From positions 180,205 to 244,204 of the forward strand of contig CACKBL010000001.1 in NCBI GenBank assembly GCA_902598305.1: a stretch of 64,000 nucleotides of DNA, read 5' to 3'. Positions 17,231-25,257 of the stretch are shown here, piece by piece (the first letter of the stretch is position 1; each line of letters starts with the position of its first letter). This stretch comes from an uncultured Bacteroidota bacterium (GTDB lineage Bacteria; Bacteroidota; Bacteroidia; Flavobacteriales; Flavobacteriaceae). The notes under the pieces are model-generated. The model saw only the letters and a program-made list of their open reading frames with translations. It was not told where the DNA came from and did not search any database. A program made the position numbers and the translations under genes.

Positions 17231-18378
17231 TTTTTAATTTTTTTTGACCCTTTATAGATTTCATATTTAATAAATTTTGATTCCAACTTTCCATTGTATA
17301 TTTTAATTTTTTTTGATGGTTTTAATCCAATTCCTTTTAATGCCTCAAAATTTGATGAAATAATCCATGCATTAGTATTTTGATATTTTTGCTTAAGCGT
17401 ATCCCCAATCATACCATAAATTTTATTTAACTCTTTCCCAATTCTCACCCCATATGGAGGATTGATTACAACATGAAGATTTTCTTTACTGTTTTTTTTA
17501 GAATTAAAAAAATCAATATTTGAAACTGAGATTAAATCGGAGAAGTTAGAGTTTTTAATATTGTAGTTTAATTTCTTAAACGTATTATTAGATTTTTCAA
17601 AACCACGAATAGTTGGTTTAGTCTCTTTTATTTTTTTTGTTAAAGATTTAGAAATATTTATAAATAAGTCTTGATCCCAATCATTCCATTTTTTAAAAGC
17701 AAAGCTTTTTCTATTTAAATTTGGTGGAATATTTTTAGCAATCATACAAGCCTCAAATAAAAATGTTCCTCCTCCGCACATTGGGTCTAAAAAATCATCT
17801 TTTGTGTTCCAATTTGAAAGTAGAATTAAACCTGAAGCTAGGACCTCATTTAGTGGTGCCTCCGTAGTTTTTTTTCTGTATCCCCTTTGATTTAAATTTC
17901 TTCCAGAACTATTCAAAGAAAAAGTACAAAAATTTTTATCTATATGAACATCTATATATACGTCTGGATTAGACTTATCAACAGTAGGTCTAGACCCTTT
18001 TGACTTTCTAAATCTATCTACTATCCCATCTTTGACTCTTTGTGATACATACAAGGAATGTGTAAAAACTTTTCCAAAACATACACTATTTATATAAAAT
18101 GAAGAATCTTTGTTGAAATATTTCTCCCATTCAAAATTAAATGAGAATTTGTAAAGTGATTCATAGTTTGAAATTTTTCTCTTAGCAATAGGGAGCAATA
18201 TCTTTAATGCGGTGCGTAAACATAAATTTGCTTTGTACATCATTTCCTTATTACCTTTAAAGTGAACTATTCTATTTGATTTAATCACATCAATAGCATC
18301 AATTTTTTTTAGCTCCTCACATAATATATCTTCAAAACCATAAAAAGTTTTAGCCGACATTTGAAAAATTTCTTTCAT
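17227..18378 (-). CDS. THUMP-domain class I RNA methyltransferase (RlmL/YpsC-like)
   Basis: A 383-residue SAM-dependent RNA methyltransferase. An N-terminal ferredoxin-like plus THUMP region (about 1-160) binds RNA. The catalytic part has the LDPMCGGGTFLFEA SAM motif near 195 and NPPYGVRIG near 310, the NPPY signature of N-methylating enzymes. It resembles the N-terminal half of E. coli RlmL (G2445 of 23S rRNA) and Bacillus YpsC; the precise target is inferred. An internal ATG seven codons in (MSAKTFYG) is an alternative start. A DUF4294 gene lies 16 bases upstream on the same strand. Confidence 0.88.
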   Translation of the reverse strand: MKEIFQMSAKTFYGFEDILCEELKKIDAIDVIKSNRIVHFKGNKEMMYKANLCLRTALKILLPIAKRKISNYESLYKFSFNFEWEKYFNKDSSFYINSVCFGKVFTHSLYVSQRVKDGIVDRFRKSKGSRPTVDKSNPDVYIDVHIDKNFCTFSLNSSGRNLNQRGYRKKTTEAPLNEVLASGLILLSNWNTKDDFLDPMCGGGTFLFEACMIAKNIPPNLNRKSFAFKKWNDWDQDLFINISKSLTKKIKETKPTIRGFEKSNNTFKKLNYNIKNSNFSDLISVSNIDFFNSKKNSKENLHVVINPPYGVRIGKELNKIYGMIGDTLKQKYQNTNAWIISSNFEALKGIGLKPSKKIKIYNGKLESKFIKYEIYKGSKKIKN

Positions 18379-18394
18379 AATATTTAAATATTTC

Positions 18395-19066
18395 TCATCT
18401 TTTAGTTTTCCATATTGAATACAAAGAATCTAAATCATAATCAATTTTTGCATTTTGTTCAACTAAGTATTTTTCTGAAAAAGCCCGTTGTAGTATATCT
18501 TCAATAAGATAATCTTCTAAGATATCTGCGGGGTTGTATTTATCTTTTAATGATAGTTTAAACAAAGAGGCTGTTGTTTGATAAAAGAAAGCTTTAAGTC
18601 CAGTTCTTAGTTCTTTGATAAGTTCAAAGATTGTAATACCAGTTTGTCTATGAACTAATTTTATTAGAATTCTTCCTTGAGATCTCGATAGTTTTTTTAA
18701 TTCTTGCTCAAATTCTTCGTACAAAAATTTTTCAAGTCTTCGTAAATATTTCCTTTTTGATCTCTTTGACTTTAAATTATTTAATCTTTTATTCAAAATC
18801 ATCAACCTATCACTTGCCAATTTTGCATATGGGTAAACTTTTATTACCCTCCTCCTTAAAATCAAATAATTTTTTAGATCATCTATTGTTCTAAATTTTA
18901 GTGGTTGAAAAAGTACAACCTCTTTAAGAGGGATTCCAAATTGAGGTATGGTATCTTTAAAAATGGGAGTTTCTAAAGGATAGAATTTTTCCTGAGAATG
19001 AATTTTCAGAATACAAAATAAAAATGCTATCGTTTTGATCTTATTATTTATCAAATAAAAAAACAT
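18395..19066 (-). CDS. DUF4294 family exported protein
   Basis: A 223-residue protein with an N-terminal hydrophobic signal (IKTIAFLFCILKIHSQ) and a strongly basic, helical core (NYLILRRRVIKVYPYAKLASDRLMILNKRL) that is characteristic of DUF4294. Its function is unknown. It sits head-to-head with the M42 aminopeptidase gene (60 bases apart), the arrangement commonly seen in Flavobacteriia, and upstream of the THUMP methyltransferase gene. Confidence 0.82.
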   Translation of the reverse strand: MFFYLINNKIKTIAFLFCILKIHSQEKFYPLETPIFKDTIPQFGIPLKEVVLFQPLKFRTIDDLKNYLILRRRVIKVYPYAKLASDRLMILNKRLNNLKSKRSKRKYLRRLEKFLYEEFEQELKKLSRSQGRILIKLVHRQTGITIFELIKELRTGLKAFFYQTTASLFKLSLKDKYNPADILEDYLIEDILQRAFSEKYLVEQNAKIDYDLDSLYSIWKTKR

Positions 19067-19126
19067 ATTAATAAGGAATTATTTATAACAAATTTAAATT
19101 TTACATTTGCAATAAAAATATTTTGT

Positions 19127-20209
19127 ATGGAAATTATTAAACCTTCTTCTCTAGAATTTTTAAAAAAATATTTAAATAATTCATCACCTACTGGCTATGA
19201 AATTAAGGGGCAAAAGATTTGGATCGAATATTTAAAAAATTATGTCGATAACTTCATAACAGACTCTTATGGAACAGCAGTTGGTGTTATAAACAAGGAA
19301 GCTCAATTTAAATTGGTCATAGAAGCCCATTCTGATGAAATTTCCTGGTACGTGAATTATATAACTGACAATGGGTTAATTTATGTAATTAGAAATGGTG
19401 GTAGCGATCACCAGATTGCACCCTCTAAAGATGTAGATATACATACAAAAAAAGGAATTGTTAAAGGAGTGTTTGGTTGGCCAGCAATACATACAAGAAA
19501 ACCTAGCAAAGAAGAATCCCCTAAAATAGATAATATATTTATTGATGTTGGAGCAAAAGACAAAAAGGAAGTTGAAAAACTTGGAATTCATGTAGGGTGC
19601 GTAATAACCTATCCTGACAAATTTAGAATACTTAATAAAAATAAATTTGTCTGTAGGGCGATAGATAATAGAGTTGGGGGCTTCATTATTGCAGAGGTTG
19701 CGAGATTAATACATGAAAATAAAATAAAATTACCTTTTGGACTTTACATAACAAATTCGGTTCAAGAAGAAGTTGGTCTTAGAGGTGCTGAAATGATTAC
19801 TCAGAATATCAAACCGGATTTGGCTATTGTTACAGATGTATGTCACGACACTACAACACCAATGATAAATAAAAAAGAAGAGGGCCATATTGAAATGGGT
19901 AAAGGTCCAGTAATCTCTTATGCTCCTGCTGTTCACAACATTTTGAGAGATGAAATAATCGACATATCAGAAAAACTTAAAATTCCTTTTCAACGTTTAG
20001 CTTCGTCAAGATACACAGGAACCGATACTGATGCTTTTGCCTATAGTAATGGTGGAGTTCCTTCAGCACTAATTTCCTTACCTCTCAGATATATGCATAC
20101 AACTGTAGAGATGGTTCAAAAAGAAGATGTTGAGGGTGTAATTAAAATGATTTATGAGACGGTAAAAATGATTGACCCAAATAAAAAGTACGATTACTTC
20201 AGCGACTAA
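19127..20209 (+). CDS. M42 family metallo-aminopeptidase
   Basis: A 360-residue cytoplasmic dinuclear zinc/cobalt aminopeptidase of the glutamyl/tetrahedral (TET) aminopeptidase family, which form large oligomers and trim peptides. The metal ligands are visible in order: [17 protein letters not shown], the catalytic glutamates in [18 protein letters not shown] and YMHTTVEM near the C-terminus. No signal peptide is present. It is divergent from the DUF4294 gene, and its last 11 bases overlap the end of the convergent pyrD gene. Confidence 0.9.
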   Translation: MEIIKPSSLEFLKKYLNNSSPTGYEIKGQKIWIEYLKNYVDNFITDSYGTAVGVINKEAQFKLVIEAHSDEISWYVNYITDNGLIYVIRNGGSDHQIAPSKDVDIHTKKGIVKGVFGWPAIHTRKPSKEESPKIDNIFIDVGAKDKKEVEKLGIHVGCVITYPDKFRILNKNKFVCRAIDNRVGGFIIAEVARLIHENKIKLPFGLYITNSVQEEVGLRGAEMITQNIKPDLAIVTDVCHDTTTPMINKKEEGHIEMGKGPVISYAPAVHNILRDEIIDISEKLKIPFQRLASSRYTGTDTDAFAYSNGGVPSALISLPLRYMHTTVEMVQKEDVEGVIKMIYETVKMIDPNKKYDYFSD

Positions 20210-21233
20210 TCGATTTTTTTAATAGTTCTTTATTTATTTTTTTTACAATATAAGGTCCCTCATATATAAATCCTGTATACACTTGGACCAAGCTGGCACC
20301 AGATTTCAATTTTTCTATAACATCTCTGTGAGAAAAAACTCCCCCTACTCCAATAATAGGAAATGAACCATTACTTTTTTTATGTATAAACCTGATAACT
20401 TCATTACTTTTAGAAGCGAGCTGTTTACCACTTAAACCCCCTAATTCACTTGTAAGTTTAGATTCTGATTTTAAGTTCTCTCTGGTAACAGTTGTATTTG
20501 TAGCTATAACTCCATCTAGTTGTTCTTTCTGAATCACCGAAATGATGTCTAACAACTTGTTTTCGCTTAAATCAGGTGAAATTTTTAATAATATCGGTTT
20601 TCTTTTTTTTTTCTTATTTCTATGTAAGTTTAATTTTCTCACTAAAGTTGTTAGTGGCTTTTTGTCTTGCAAATCCCTTAAATTAGGAGTATTCGGAGAA
20701 CTAATATTAATTACAAAATAGTCTACACAGTCATACAGGTTATTAAAACAACTTAAATAATCATCGATTGCTTTTACATTGGGTGTATTTTTATTTTTGC
20801 CAATATTAGCACCAATAATAATTTTTCCTTTATTTTTTAATTTATTTTTTATGTAATTGACTCCTTTATTATTAAACCCCAATCTATTGATTAGAGATTG
20901 ATCTTTATTTAATCTGAAAATTCTTTTCTTTTTATTTCCAGGCTGTGGTTGAGGAGTTACAGTACCAATTTCAATAAAACCAAATCCAAAGCTTGATAGT
21001 TCACTAAAAAGTTCAGCATTTTTATCAAACCCGGCTGCAAGTCCAACAGGATTCGGAAATTTTATTCCAAAGACTTCTCTTTCTAGTAATTTTGAAGTTA
21101 TAGAAAAGTTCTTTTTGGTTAAATATTTAACACCCGGAATATTTATAAATATTTTAATTATGAAAAAAGATATGTGATGAATTAGTTCTGGATCAAAAAG
21201 AAAAAGAATTGGTCTTAAAAGCCTTTTATACAT
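20199..21233 (-). CDS. pyrD: Dihydroorotate dehydrogenase (quinone), class 2
   Basis: Oxidises dihydroorotate to orotate with FMN, passing electrons to quinone at the inner membrane; fourth step of pyrimidine synthesis. The N-terminal amphipathic helix region ([21 protein letters not shown]) that docks class 2 enzymes to the membrane is present. FMN and substrate contacts appear in [14 protein letters not shown], the catalytic serine in [13 protein letters not shown] and the phosphate site in IIGVGGVFS. The 344 residues are normal. An intrinsic terminator lies just upstream of its start codon on the same strand, between yajC and pyrD. Confidence 0.94.
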   Translation of the reverse strand: MYKRLLRPILFLFDPELIHHISFFIIKIFINIPGVKYLTKKNFSITSKLLEREVFGIKFPNPVGLAAGFDKNAELFSELSSFGFGFIEIGTVTPQPQPGNKKKRIFRLNKDQSLINRLGFNNKGVNYIKNKLKNKGKIIIGANIGKNKNTPNVKAIDDYLSCFNNLYDCVDYFVINISSPNTPNLRDLQDKKPLTTLVRKLNLHRNKKKKRKPILLKISPDLSENKLLDIISVIQKEQLDGVIATNTTVTRENLKSESKLTSELGGLSGKQLASKSNEVIRFIHKKSNGSFPIIGVGGVFSHRDVIEKLKSGASLVQVYTGFIYEGPYIVKKINKELLKKSISR

Positions 21234-21244
21234 AATTTTAAATC

Positions 21245-21277
21245 AAAAAAACCAACTTTTAATCAAAGTCGGTTTTT
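21245..21277 (-). terminator. Intrinsic terminator after yajC
   Basis: On the minus strand AAAAACCGACTTT pairs with AAAGTTGGTTTTT across a five-base GATTA loop (13 pairs including one G-U), followed by a run of T. On the plus strand the same stem has an A-C mismatch, so the minus strand is the better reading. It ends the nusB-DUF1573-yajC unit and lies only about 11 bases upstream of the pyrD start codon. Confidence 0.75.
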
Positions 21278-21296
21278 AATTTTCTTAAATATTTCA

Positions 21297-21569
21297 TCAA
21301 TTATTTTTGGAAAATTTAGAGGATAACTCCAGTGATAAAGATGATTTTTCCATTTTGATTTTACCAGCAAGGGTTTCAATTACACATGACCCGTCCTTAT
21401 CATTAAGCTCCATTACTTTTCCATGCATGCCACTTTTAGTGATTACTCTATCTCCTCTTTTAAGAGAATTAATAAAGTTCTTTTCTTTTTTTTGACGCCT
21501 TTGTTGAGGTAGGATTATGAAAAAGACAAAAACCACCACCATCAATAAAAGAAAGGGTAATTGATCCAT
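21297..21569 (-). CDS. yajC: Preprotein translocase subunit YajC
   Basis: A 90-residue single-span inner-membrane protein associated with SecDF. It has one N-terminal membrane helix (LPFLLLMVVVFVFFIIL), the PQQRRQKKEK basic turn and the conserved SLKRGDRVITKSGMHGKV cytoplasmic motif. It follows the DUF1573 gene with a one-base overlap and is terminated by a clear hairpin. Confidence 0.93.
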   Translation of the reverse strand: MDQLPFLLLMVVVFVFFIILPQQRRQKKEKNFINSLKRGDRVITKSGMHGKVMELNDKDGSCVIETLAGKIKMEKSSLSLELSSKFSKNN

Positions 21570-22072
21570 TAATTATTTTGTTGTGCTCTTGCGGCTGCAG
21601 CAGCATCTCTTTGTTTTTGCTTAATTGGATCTGCTTGAACTAAAGCTTTTATTCTAATAGTTTCTCGTCCAGAATCTGTGTTGGCTGAAATTGTAACTGT
21701 CTTTTGTTGCATATTAGGCTTGTTACTTGAATCAAAACTTACTCTAATTTTACCTGTCTCTCCAGGAGGAATAGGAGTGTTTTTTGGATATTCAGGAACT
21801 GTACAACCGCAACTTCCACGTGCATCAACTATAATAAGGTCAGACTTACCTGTATTTGTGAACGTGAAGATTGTCTCTACTGTCTCGCCTTCCTGTATAG
21901 TTCCAAAATCATGAAGGGTTTTATCGAATGACATAGCTGGACTCTCAGAAGTTGACATCATTGAAGATGAAGATGGATTTTCTGATTTAGCATCCTTTTT
22001 ATTTGAATTATTGTCACATGAAAGAGGAAGCAAAAAAATGCTTAATAAGATTGTTCTAAAATAATTTTTCAT
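21569..22072 (-). CDS. DUF1573 domain lipoprotein
   Basis: A 167-residue protein with a lipoprotein signal (ILLSIFLLPLSC) and then a serine-rich linker. A single DUF1573 Ig-like domain (about 48-145) follows, with the signature DFGTIQEGETVETIFTFTNTG and the GSCGCTVPEYP cysteine motif. The C-terminus is alanine/glutamine-rich. The domain is abundant in Bacteroidota envelope proteins; its role is unknown. It lies between nusB and yajC, a conserved order in the class. Confidence 0.88.
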   Translation of the reverse strand: MKNYFRTILLSIFLLPLSCDNNSNKKDAKSENPSSSSMMSTSESPAMSFDKTLHDFGTIQEGETVETIFTFTNTGKSDLIIVDARGSCGCTVPEYPKNTPIPPGETGKIRVSFDSSNKPNMQQKTVTISANTDSGRETIRIKALVQADPIKQKQRDAAAAARAQQNN

Positions 22073-22147
22073 AATTAAAATTTTATTAACACAAATGTAA
22101 AGAAAATTATCTCAAAAACATTGTTCAAAATTATTGACTTTATTCAA

Positions 22148-23059
22148 TTATTGATTGTTTTTTATTATACTATCAAGGACTCCATTAATAAATTGACTGC
22201 TTTTTGGTGTAGAGTATTCTTTGGAAATTTCCAAATATTCATTAATAGAAACAGTTTTAGGAATTTCAGAGAAATAAATAAGTTCAGTAATAGACATTTT
22301 AATTATTATTTTATCGATAGGTGCAATTCTTTCAATATCCCAATTTAATGTTCTACTTTGTACGTCCTTATCTAAATTATCTGAATTTTCGTAAACTTTT
22401 TTGAATAATTTTAAGGCGAATTCAATATCTTTTTCTGTGTTTAGAAAACTTTTTTTGAACAATTTAAATTCTTTTTTCAGTTTAAAAGTCTTCATCAACC
22501 TAAGCAAAAAAGTATTAACTAGGGGTACATCGTCAATCCAATAAATATTTTGCTCTTCTATATAACTAAAAAATTTTTTGTCAAAAACTAAAATTTTTTT
22601 AAAGATGTAAATAAGTAATTTTAGTTGCGCTTTGTAATCTTTCTCTTTAGTAATGATATACTCTTTAAAACCTTCAGAATCAACTATTTTTAAAAAAAAC
22701 TCATTTAAAAAGTCTTGTTTATTATCCCAAAAAATAGATTTATCCGATGATAACCTAGTAATTAGATTTTTATTTTTTGCAATAGATTTTAATGGTCTTA
22801 ACTCACTAATTAGGGTATAATTTTCGTCTATTGGTTTTAGACTCTTTTTGAAATTCCTTTGATAATTATCTCTTTGGTATGAAAATTCCCAAAAACTTTT
22901 AAAGAAATTTAAATAAAATAAATACAACGTATTTGTTTGTATAAAACTATTTGTTATGTTTTTTTGCCCCTCGACTAATGAATTTTCATTTCCCGAAAGA
23001 AAACTGTATAGTTCTTGTAAGACTTTTATTCTTATTTGTCTACGATTAATAATTTTCAA
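22148..23059 (-). CDS. nusB: Transcription antitermination factor NusB, extended form
   Basis: NusB binds the boxA RNA with NusE (S10) in rRNA antitermination complexes. Here the recognisable NusB core occupies about the last 130 residues (SRTLNWDIERIAPIDKIIIKMSITELIYF and YSTPKSSQFINGVLDSI). It is preceded by a helical extension of roughly 170 residues; the N-terminus RRQIRIKVLQELYS also fits the first NusB helix. At 303 residues it is about twice the E. coli length, as is usual in Flavobacteriia. It leads the nusB-DUF1573-yajC unit and is divergent from the ABC exporter gene. Confidence 0.87.
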   Translation of the reverse strand: MKIINRRQIRIKVLQELYSFLSGNENSLVEGQKNITNSFIQTNTLYLFYLNFFKSFWEFSYQRDNYQRNFKKSLKPIDENYTLISELRPLKSIAKNKNLITRLSSDKSIFWDNKQDFLNEFFLKIVDSEGFKEYIITKEKDYKAQLKLLIYIFKKILVFDKKFFSYIEEQNIYWIDDVPLVNTFLLRLMKTFKLKKEFKLFKKSFLNTEKDIEFALKLFKKVYENSDNLDKDVQSRTLNWDIERIAPIDKIIIKMSITELIYFSEIPKTVSINEYLEISKEYSTPKSSQFINGVLDSIIKNNQ

Positions 23060-23107
23060 AGATCAAAGTTTTAATTAGAAAAAATCTAGTATTAAATTAG
23101 CTAACGA

Positions 23108-24871
23108 ATGCAAGAGCTAAAATACCTAAATAAATACTTATTCAAATATAAATGGAAGTTATTATTGGGAATATTTATAACTATTATATCAAGAATTTTT
23201 TCGCTATTTACACCTAAAGTAGTTGGAAATTCAATGACTTTAATTGAAAAGTCCAGTTTGGATATTGAACAAATTGATGGAAAGTTGGAAGTCCTTTTGT
23301 TAAGAAATATATTAATTATATTGTCAGCTTCATTAATTTCCGGTTTTTTTACTTTTTTAATGCGTCAAACAATTATTAATGTTTCAAGACACATAGAATT
23401 CGATTTAAAAAATGATGTTTATAATCATTATCAATCTTTGTGTTCTTTATTTTACAAAACAAATAGAACAGGTGATTTAATGAGTAGAATAACAGAGGAT
23501 GTAAGTAAAGTCAGGATGTACGTTGGGCCTGCAATAATGTACAGTATTAACACAATAACATTGTTTGTAATAGTCATTAGTTTTATGTTTAGTATATCTC
23601 CCTCACTTACAATTTATTCATTAATTCCTCTTCCGGTTTTATCATTTACAATTTATAGATTGAGCAAAAAAATACATTTAAAAAGTACATTAGTTCAGGA
23701 ATATTTGGCTAAACTTTCCACATTTTCTCAAGAGACTTTTAGTGGTATAAAAATAATTAAGTCATTCAATATGCAAAAAATAGTAACTGAAAAATTTGAG
23801 AATTTTTCAATTTCAAGTAAAAATAAAAGTGTTGATTTATCAAAAGTGCAAGCACTTTTTTTTCCATTAATGATACTTCTTATTGGGATTAGCAATATAA
23901 TTGTGATTTATGTTGGTGGAAGTCAATACATAGAAGGGAAAATTAATATTGGAGTAATTGCTGAATTTATAATTTATATCACAATGCTCACTTGGCCAGT
24001 TGCAGTTGTAGGTTGGGTAACATCAATAATACAACAAGCAGAGGCCTCTCAAAAGAGAATCAACAGTTTTCTTAAAAGTAAATCTTCAATAGATAATTAT
24101 GGTAAAATTCTCAATTTAAAAAGTAGTGATATTAAATTCAAAAATGTTTCATTTAAATATCCGGAAACAAATTTATATGCTTTAAAAAATATAAATTTTT
24201 CTATTGAATCTGGTAAGACTTTGGGAATTATCGGAAAAACAGGTTCAGGAAAGAGTACTATTTTAGAACTAATCACAAGGTCATACGATGTTACTTCTGG
24301 AAATATTTACTTAGACAGTCAATTGTTGAGTTCGTATGACTTAAAATCTCTGAAATCATTCATAAGCTATGTGCCGCAAAATTCTTTTTTATTTTCTGAC
24401 ACTATAATAGAGAATATAAAATTTGGAAATTACACTGCTAAAGACAGTGAGGTAAATAAAGTGGCAAAAGATTCATCAATTCACTCAGACATATCAAGAT
24501 TCAAAGATAAATATGAAACTCTTTTGGGAGAACGGGGAGTGAATTTATCAGGTGGTCAAATACAAAGAATTACAATTGCAAGAGCTTTGTTGAAAAAGTC
24601 TAAAATCTTAATACTTGATGACTGTTTATCTTCGGTTGATGCTAAGACAGAAAGAAGTATCCTTTCTAATATAAAAAAAAGTAAGAAGGAGGAAACCGTA
24701 ATTATAGTTAGTCACAAAATATCTTCAGTGATACATGCTGATTTAATTATAGTTTTAGATAAGGGTATTATTATTGAGAAAGGTACACATAATCAACTTT
24801 TATCAATTGATGGATTCTATAAAAAATTAGCCCAAAAACAGTTAGAGAGTATTGATTCTATTAAAATCTAG
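23108..24871 (+). CDS. ABC exporter, fused permease and ATPase (MsbA/MdlB-like)
   Basis: A 587-residue half-transporter that should act as a homodimer. An ABC transporter type 1 membrane domain with six segments spans about 15-310. The nucleotide-binding domain follows, with Walker A IIGKTGSGKST near 375, signature LSGGQ near 480, Walker B ILILDDCLSSVD and the H-loop in VSHKISS. The substrate is not evident from sequence; lipid or drug export is typical. In the Walker B the usual catalytic glutamate position is an aspartate, as in several exporters of this group. Confidence 0.88.
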   Translation: MQELKYLNKYLFKYKWKLLLGIFITIISRIFSLFTPKVVGNSMTLIEKSSLDIEQIDGKLEVLLLRNILIILSASLISGFFTFLMRQTIINVSRHIEFDLKNDVYNHYQSLCSLFYKTNRTGDLMSRITEDVSKVRMYVGPAIMYSINTITLFVIVISFMFSISPSLTIYSLIPLPVLSFTIYRLSKKIHLKSTLVQEYLAKLSTFSQETFSGIKIIKSFNMQKIVTEKFENFSISSKNKSVDLSKVQALFFPLMILLIGISNIIVIYVGGSQYIEGKINIGVIAEFIIYITMLTWPVAVVGWVTSIIQQAEASQKRINSFLKSKSSIDNYGKILNLKSSDIKFKNVSFKYPETNLYALKNINFSIESGKTLGIIGKTGSGKSTILELITRSYDVTSGNIYLDSQLLSSYDLKSLKSFISYVPQNSFLFSDTIIENIKFGNYTAKDSEVNKVAKDSSIHSDISRFKDKYETLLGERGVNLSGGQIQRITIARALLKKSKILILDDCLSSVDAKTERSILSNIKKSKKEETVIIVSHKISSVIHADLIIVLDKGIIIEKGTHNQLLSIDGFYKKLAQKQLESIDSIKI

Positions 24872-24928
24872 TTTTTTTTAGTTCAATAATCTGTTTTTTA
24901 TTAATTTTAGGTAACAAATTGAATTAAA

Positions 24929-25237
24929 ATGGAAACAACTCAAGAAGAAATCTATTCTAAAGTTCTTCGTGCTGGAAGGAGAACATATTTTTTTGATGTA
25001 CGTGAAACTAAAGCTAGTGATTATTATCTTACAATTACTGAAAGTAAAAAGTACTCCAATGATGATGGTACCTTCTTTTATAAAAAACATAAGATTTATT
25101 TATATAAAGAAGATTTTTCAGATTTCAAAGATATATTATCTGAAGTGATGGATTTTATAATAAGTGAAAGAGGAATTGAAGTTATTAGCGAAAAGCATCA
25201 AAAAGATTTTAATGAGCAAAAAGAAAAAATAGCTTAA
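24929..25237 (+). CDS. DUF3276 / PUR-alpha-like nucleic-acid-binding protein
   Basis: A 102-residue cytoplasmic protein with the single PUR repeat typical of Bacteroidota: VLRAGRRTYFFDVRETKASDYYLTITESKK followed by the KHKIYLYKEDFSDF strand-helix. A crystal structure of a family member (Borrelia and Bacteroides homologues are known) shows a Whirly-like dimer that binds single-stranded nucleic acid. The biological role is unclear. It stands alone between the ABC exporter and the M14 peptidase, with about 57 bases before it. Confidence 0.85.
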   Translation: METTQEEIYSKVLRAGRRTYFFDVRETKASDYYLTITESKKYSNDDGTFFYKKHKIYLYKEDFSDFKDILSEVMDFIISERGIEVISEKHQKDFNEQKEKIA

Positions 25238-25257
25238 TAAAATCAAATTAGTTATAA

